DNA from: Sulfurovum sp.
GTDB taxonomy: Bacteria; Campylobacterota; Campylobacteria; Campylobacterales; Sulfurovaceae
Direction of reading: 5' to 3'
NCBI GenBank assembly: GCA_027038155.1
Contig: JALVXW010000207.1
Span: forward strand, 1-35,335
DNA: 35,335 bases
Shown: positions 31,918 to 35,335 of the stretch, piece after piece
Layout: every line of letters starts with the position of its first letter
Position numbering within the stretch: the first letter of the stretch is position 1
Notes under the pieces: model-generated
The model's database searches: none
What the model saw: only the letters and a program-made list of their open reading frames with translations
Told to the model about the DNA's origin: nothing
Made by a program: the position numbers and the translations under genes

Positions 31918-34401
31918 CTATTGCACCTTTCTCAATGTTACTGTTTTGTAGCGTGATGCCCCAAAGAGATCATACACACCTTCGCTTGCTTTAAAGTCTG
32001 GCACTTTTACGATGTCTCCAGTCATTTTCTCATCAGCTACAACATCTAAAGTAATACTTCCGTTGTCAAAGATAACTTCGACCCTACTCCCTAAACTTTC
32101 TGCTTTTTCTTTACTTGCATACAGTGAAAATGTTTCAAAAATCTCATGTGATTTATCTGTAAAATCATTAAACTGTCGTGCAGGATTACATCGATATGCA
32201 ATCTCGCCTTCAAGTACTGCATCTTCATCACACTTTTCTACTTCTGGAAGTGCTGTTTTTACATTGCTTGTTTCAAGTTTGTATCCACGATTGTCTCTAC
32301 CGTCATTTTCAAAGCTATTTGGCAAATCATCAAATGCCATCGCTTTAAATCCTCTATCGGTTGGAAGTTTTTCTGTCCAATCTATAGTTAATTCAGGTGC
32401 ACCCACAAGTACTTTCATTAGGTCATTAAGTTCATATCCATGATACTCAACTGCTGCATTGGTAGGAAGTACACGCTTTGTAATACTACAAAGTGTTCCC
32501 TCTTGTTGATTCATCGCTGGCATATCTAAATCACCTGTACCTAATGCAGAGAGTCTAAAGTCACCATTTTCGTTATATCCAACAGTGTATCCACTTTGTG
32601 CCTCATCAAGTTCACAAATCAGTGCCACACCCAATGCATTGGACTTAGGAGGAGTCATAACTATATCAATATTACAAGTAGCCTCTACAAGTGCCGCAAG
32701 TTTTGCAATATTTTCAGCTTTTTCATGGTAGTAAAGGTCTTCACCCAGCATCATAGAGAAGGACTCTTTTTTCTTCATCATCTTCTCAAAAGTAGCATCA
32801 AAGGTTGAAGCGTCTCCACCGAGTAAATCTACAAGACCATTGGTAGTGACTTCTATCTCTTTCTCTATCATCTCAGTCACTTTTTTGGAGACCTCTTCCT
32901 CTTTCCCTGTCTCTTCGTTAAGCACCATCTCTTTAACTGTTTTAACCTCTTTCTCTTTAATGGTCTTTGTAGAAGATTTTTTAAAGCTTTCAAGGTACTC
33001 TTTTACATCAGAAGGAAGTTTCTCTTTATCTGCAAAAAGGTCAAGCACCAAATAGAGTGCTGCCTCTTCAAGCCCCACTTTATGATTAAACACCTCTACG
33101 CTCTTACCAAAGGTGGGAATAAGTGTATCCCCTACAGGGTGAAAGTAAAGCCCTGCACCTTTATTAAGCTTTTGCACATTATTAAAGGCATATTTCATTC
33201 CAGGAGCATCATTTCTCAATGCACACCCTATAGAGATGACAAAATCAGACTTTTTCATAATTGCATCTGTATCTGTTGTCCATAGACTATTTCCAGAGGC
33301 TGCTTCGTAGTGATTCAAGAATGTTTGAAAGGCTTTTACTTCAGGATTATAGAGCTTGATACCCATTTTCTCTTTAAGTGTTTGAAGCATCAATGCTTCT
33401 TCATTGGTAATCATGCTGTTAAAACGAATTGTTTCTGCTTTTTTAAAGGCTTCTATGGCACTATTGAATGCTTTTGTATCTTTTGTTGCGGTTGTATTTT
33501 GAAAATCATAGGCAAAACGTGCTGCACCATCCAAAGAGACATAGTTCCACTCATTTGTTACTCTATAAATCTTCTCTGTTCTGTCCTCTATTGATGTCGG
33601 TTTTACTTCATAATATATTTGGAAACCATCACTTGAGTGAGCTGATACCGCTGGAACTCTCTTTAGATCCCATGCATTTGAAGTATAGACAAAATCACGT
33701 GATACCAATGCCCCAACAGGACATACTGCTGCACACTCACCACAATCAGAACAGTTTGTTTCCCCAGTACCATTACTAGGAGCAATCACAGATTTTTGTA
33801 ATTTATTCCACATTGAATAGGCATCTTTTGGCATAGACTCTTTGTAACTCTTGTCTAGTTCTGCTCCACCACGTTTTACTGTCGTTAATGCAGAATCTCC
33901 TATCATATCTTTACAGACGGTGGTACATCTCTCACATACAATACAGAGTCCGGGGTCATAATGTAAAACAGAAGACCAGTTTGTTGCTTCTCTTTTGGTA
34001 TCAGGAATCATGTAACTTTGTGAGTCTACACCCAGATGCAATGTATAGTTTTGCAGTTCACATTCACCTGATTTGTCACATACACCACACTGCAAAGGGT
34101 GATTGACATCATAGACTTCCATGATGGCTCTACGCTCTTCCAGTATATTAGGTGTATCTACCGTAATCTCCATACCCTCTTTGACTTTGGCATTACATGC
34201 ATAGACCTGCTTTCCATCTGCTTCTACAAGACAGATACGGCACGCCAATGTAGGCGAACATCTTGTCAGATAGCAGATAGCTGGAATAAATATACCATTG
34301 GCACGTGCAGCATTAAGAATATATTCACCCTCTTTTGCCTTAAACTCAGTACCATCAATAGTGACAGTCACCATGTTATCTACCGTTTGTACTTCACTCA
34401 T
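31918..34401 (-). CDS. nuoG: NADH-quinone oxidoreductase subunit G with altered cluster set
   Basis: Large iron-sulfur subunit of the peripheral arm, 827 aa. The N-terminus binds a 2Fe-2S cluster (C43, C54, C57, C69), followed by the His-Cys3 N5 site (H101, C105, C108, C114). Two complete 4-Cys motifs come next: C153/156/159/163 and C217/220/223/227. At the place of the usual N7 cysteines (about 250-262) the protein reads AVSAHSSDGFQ, so N7 is absent. The rest is a molybdopterin-enzyme-like domain, interrupted around 480-530 by a Glu/Lys-rich insert. The upstream neighbour, one base away, is a second NuoG-like gene. Confidence 0.93.
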   Translation of the reverse strand: MSEVQTVDNMVTVTIDGTEFKAKEGEYILNAARANGIFIPAICYLTRCSPTLACRICLVEADGKQVYACNAKVKEGMEITVDTPNILEERRAIMEVYDVNHPLQCGVCDKSGECELQNYTLHLGVDSQSYMIPDTKREATNWSSVLHYDPGLCIVCERCTTVCKDMIGDSALTTVKRGGAELDKSYKESMPKDAYSMWNKLQKSVIAPSNGTGETNCSDCGECAAVCPVGALVSRDFVYTSNAWDLKRVPAVSAHSSDGFQIYYEVKPTSIEDRTEKIYRVTNEWNYVSLDGAARFAYDFQNTTATKDTKAFNSAIEAFKKAETIRFNSMITNEEALMLQTLKEKMGIKLYNPEVKAFQTFLNHYEAASGNSLWTTDTDAIMKKSDFVISIGCALRNDAPGMKYAFNNVQKLNKGAGLYFHPVGDTLIPTFGKSVEVFNHKVGLEEAALYLVLDLFADKEKLPSDVKEYLESFKKSSTKTIKEKEVKTVKEMVLNEETGKEEEVSKKVTEMIEKEIEVTTNGLVDLLGGDASTFDATFEKMMKKKESFSMMLGEDLYYHEKAENIAKLAALVEATCNIDIVMTPPKSNALGVALICELDEAQSGYTVGYNENGDFRLSALGTGDLDMPAMNQQEGTLCSITKRVLPTNAAVEYHGYELNDLMKVLVGAPELTIDWTEKLPTDRGFKAMAFDDLPNSFENDGRDNRGYKLETSNVKTALPEVEKCDEDAVLEGEIAYRCNPARQFNDFTDKSHEIFETFSLYASKEKAESLGSRVEVIFDNGSITLDVVADEKMTGDIVKVPDFKASEGVYDLFGASRYKTVTLRKVQ

Positions 34402-34402
34402 A

Positions 34403-35335
34403 TTAGCTTCCTACCTTTTGAATTTCTACTCTACTAAATCTATAAGAGGATACCAAAGGCGTACTTAATCCCATGTCATAGGTAGGGTTAAGTGCAATGG
34501 TTCCTTTCATAGATGTATCAATCTTAAACACACGTTTAAACGTCACGCCATCAATAGTGAAAGAAATTTTCTCTCCATCACTTAATTTTGTTGCTACTGC
34601 AAACTGAGAAGAGCCTACTAAAAATGCCTTTTGGGCTAGCGGTTCACATTTGTAGGTAAAGGCTGAAAAATGCTCTTTTGGATTACAGATATAGACCACT
34701 GCTCCATCAAAACCATCTAACGTAGCTACCTCTTCAAGCTGACTCTCTACTGATGTTTCACATACCTTTAGAAGATACCCTCTGTGTTCATTCCCTACCA
34801 TATCAAAATAGTCAGGAAGCATATCAAACTCTACCGACACAAACCCCTTATCTTCTGGTAGTGCTTTGGTATAGTCTATTGTATACTTGGCATCTAAGCC
34901 CAAGGCGTTTGCTATATCGTTTAAAACATAACCACCATAAGGCTGTGCTACATGCATAGGGACAACACGTTTATCTATAGTGGTAAGTGTACCCTCTTGT
35001 TGGTTGAGTGCTGGCATATCCAAATCACCATCTCCTAGTGCCGAGAGTGTGAAATCTGCTTCTACATTATACCCCACTGTTGCCCCACTGACCTCATCAT
35101 CCAAATCACAGACAAGAGAGACACCCATCGCATTTCCAGCTGGTGGGATACATAATACATTAAAGTCTGTATACTTTTCAACCAAAGCAAGAATTTTTGC
35201 TATCTGCCGGGCTCTAGGGTGAGCATATACATCACTCCCTACAACCAATGAAAAACCATCTTTTTTAAGCATACTTTTTCGAAGTAGCTCCAACTCCTCT
35301 TCACCCACATTAGACTCAGCAGACAAATGACCAAT
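34403..35335 (-). CDS. Second NuoG-like protein, 5' end outside window
   Basis: The frame is open to the window edge, so only the C-terminal 310 codons are visible; the TTG at 35326 need not be the start. The visible part aligns by eye along its length with NuoG residues from about 560 to the end. Shared blocks include NAxGVxLxCxLD, the TVGYN...DFxLSALGxGDLDMPAxNQQEGTL stretch, KRVxP and GYxLND. It ends with the same kind of small C-terminal domain. No iron-sulfur motif is visible in this part. It is probably a complex I component made by nuoG duplication, cotranscribed with nuoG. Confidence 0.85.
   Translation of the reverse strand: MGHLSAESNVGEEELELLRKSMLKKDGFSLVVGSDVYAHPRARQIAKILALVEKYTDFNVLCIPPAGNAMGVSLVCDLDDEVSGATVGYNVEADFTLSALGDGDLDMPALNQQEGTLTTIDKRVVPMHVAQPYGGYVLNDIANALGLDAKYTIDYTKALPEDKGFVSVEFDMLPDYFDMVGNEHRGYLLKVCETSVESQLEEVATLDGFDGAVVYICNPKEHFSAFTYKCEPLAQKAFLVGSSQFAVATKLSDGEKISFTIDGVTFKRVFKIDTSMKGTIALNPTYDMGLSTPLVSSYRFSRVEIQKVGS

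Noticed and set aside
1..35335. CRISPR array, rRNA, prophage or complete insertion sequence
   Set aside because: No regular spacer-repeat array, rRNA sequence, phage genes or transposase was seen. The repeats present are hairpins, short tandem tracts or non-coding elements.

Overview
The window looks like the chromosome of a low-GC Campylobacterota (epsilonproteobacterium), most like the Sulfurovum/Sulfurimonas group. Support comes from gene order: gpmI next to fabG and divergent from mraY-murD; an HP0268-type small nuclease beside miaB; gap-pgk-tpiA divergent from nadD/rsfS; an acidic protein followed by gmk-tatA-argS; and a UbiA-type prenyltransferase of the MqnP kind. The species assignment is inference. 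Nearly all genes are core housekeeping genes. GTG and TTG starts are common, and several of the longest possible reading frames have to be trimmed to give the true start.

Layout. 1-1322: a two-component pair, with the histidine kinase cut by the window edge. 1373-3807: fabG and gpmI, separated by a MITE-like element. 3883-6217: mraY and murD; murD carries a palindromic repeat inside its coding sequence. 6326-7904: tRNA-Phe and a strongly expressed outer-membrane porin, followed by a terminator and a second copy of the MITE-like element. 8357-11395 (minus): small nuclease, miaB, a DUF374 acyltransferase and a tyrosine recombinase. 11571-12731: nusA. 12792-15680 (minus): gap-pgk-tpiA. 15743-16663: a fused NadD-RsfS protein. 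16678-17833: a small accessory patch with a long palindromic element, a membrane protein and a toxin-first PIN/RHH pair. 17891-21416 (minus): a degenerate-receiver acidic protein, gmk, tatA and argS, with a REPIN-like double hairpin in the argS leader. 21495-23422 (minus): pssA, mqnP, a membrane-anchored HTH-like protein and tRNA-Arg. 23482-24414: miaA. 24440 to the end (minus): nuoN to nuoG, plus a second NuoG-like gene that runs off the window.

How the genes work together. The nuo cluster and the menaquinone prenyltransferase serve a quinone-linked respiratory chain. The gap-pgk-tpiA operon plus gpmI cover lower glycolysis/gluconeogenesis, and the GAPDH nucleotide-binding loop looks like the NADP-type, gluconeogenic form. 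MiaA and MiaB modify A37 of tRNAs such as the tRNA-Phe encoded here. MraY and MurD act in successive parts of peptidoglycan precursor synthesis.

The most unusual content is repetitive DNA: an in-frame 56-bp palindrome in murD, two related elements with 4-bp target duplications, a third palindromic element, a REPIN, and heptanucleotide tandem repeats at several gene starts. The NadD-RsfS fusion and the NuoG cluster pattern with a tandem paralogue also deserve attention. I found no CRISPR array, rRNA, prophage or full insertion sequence.
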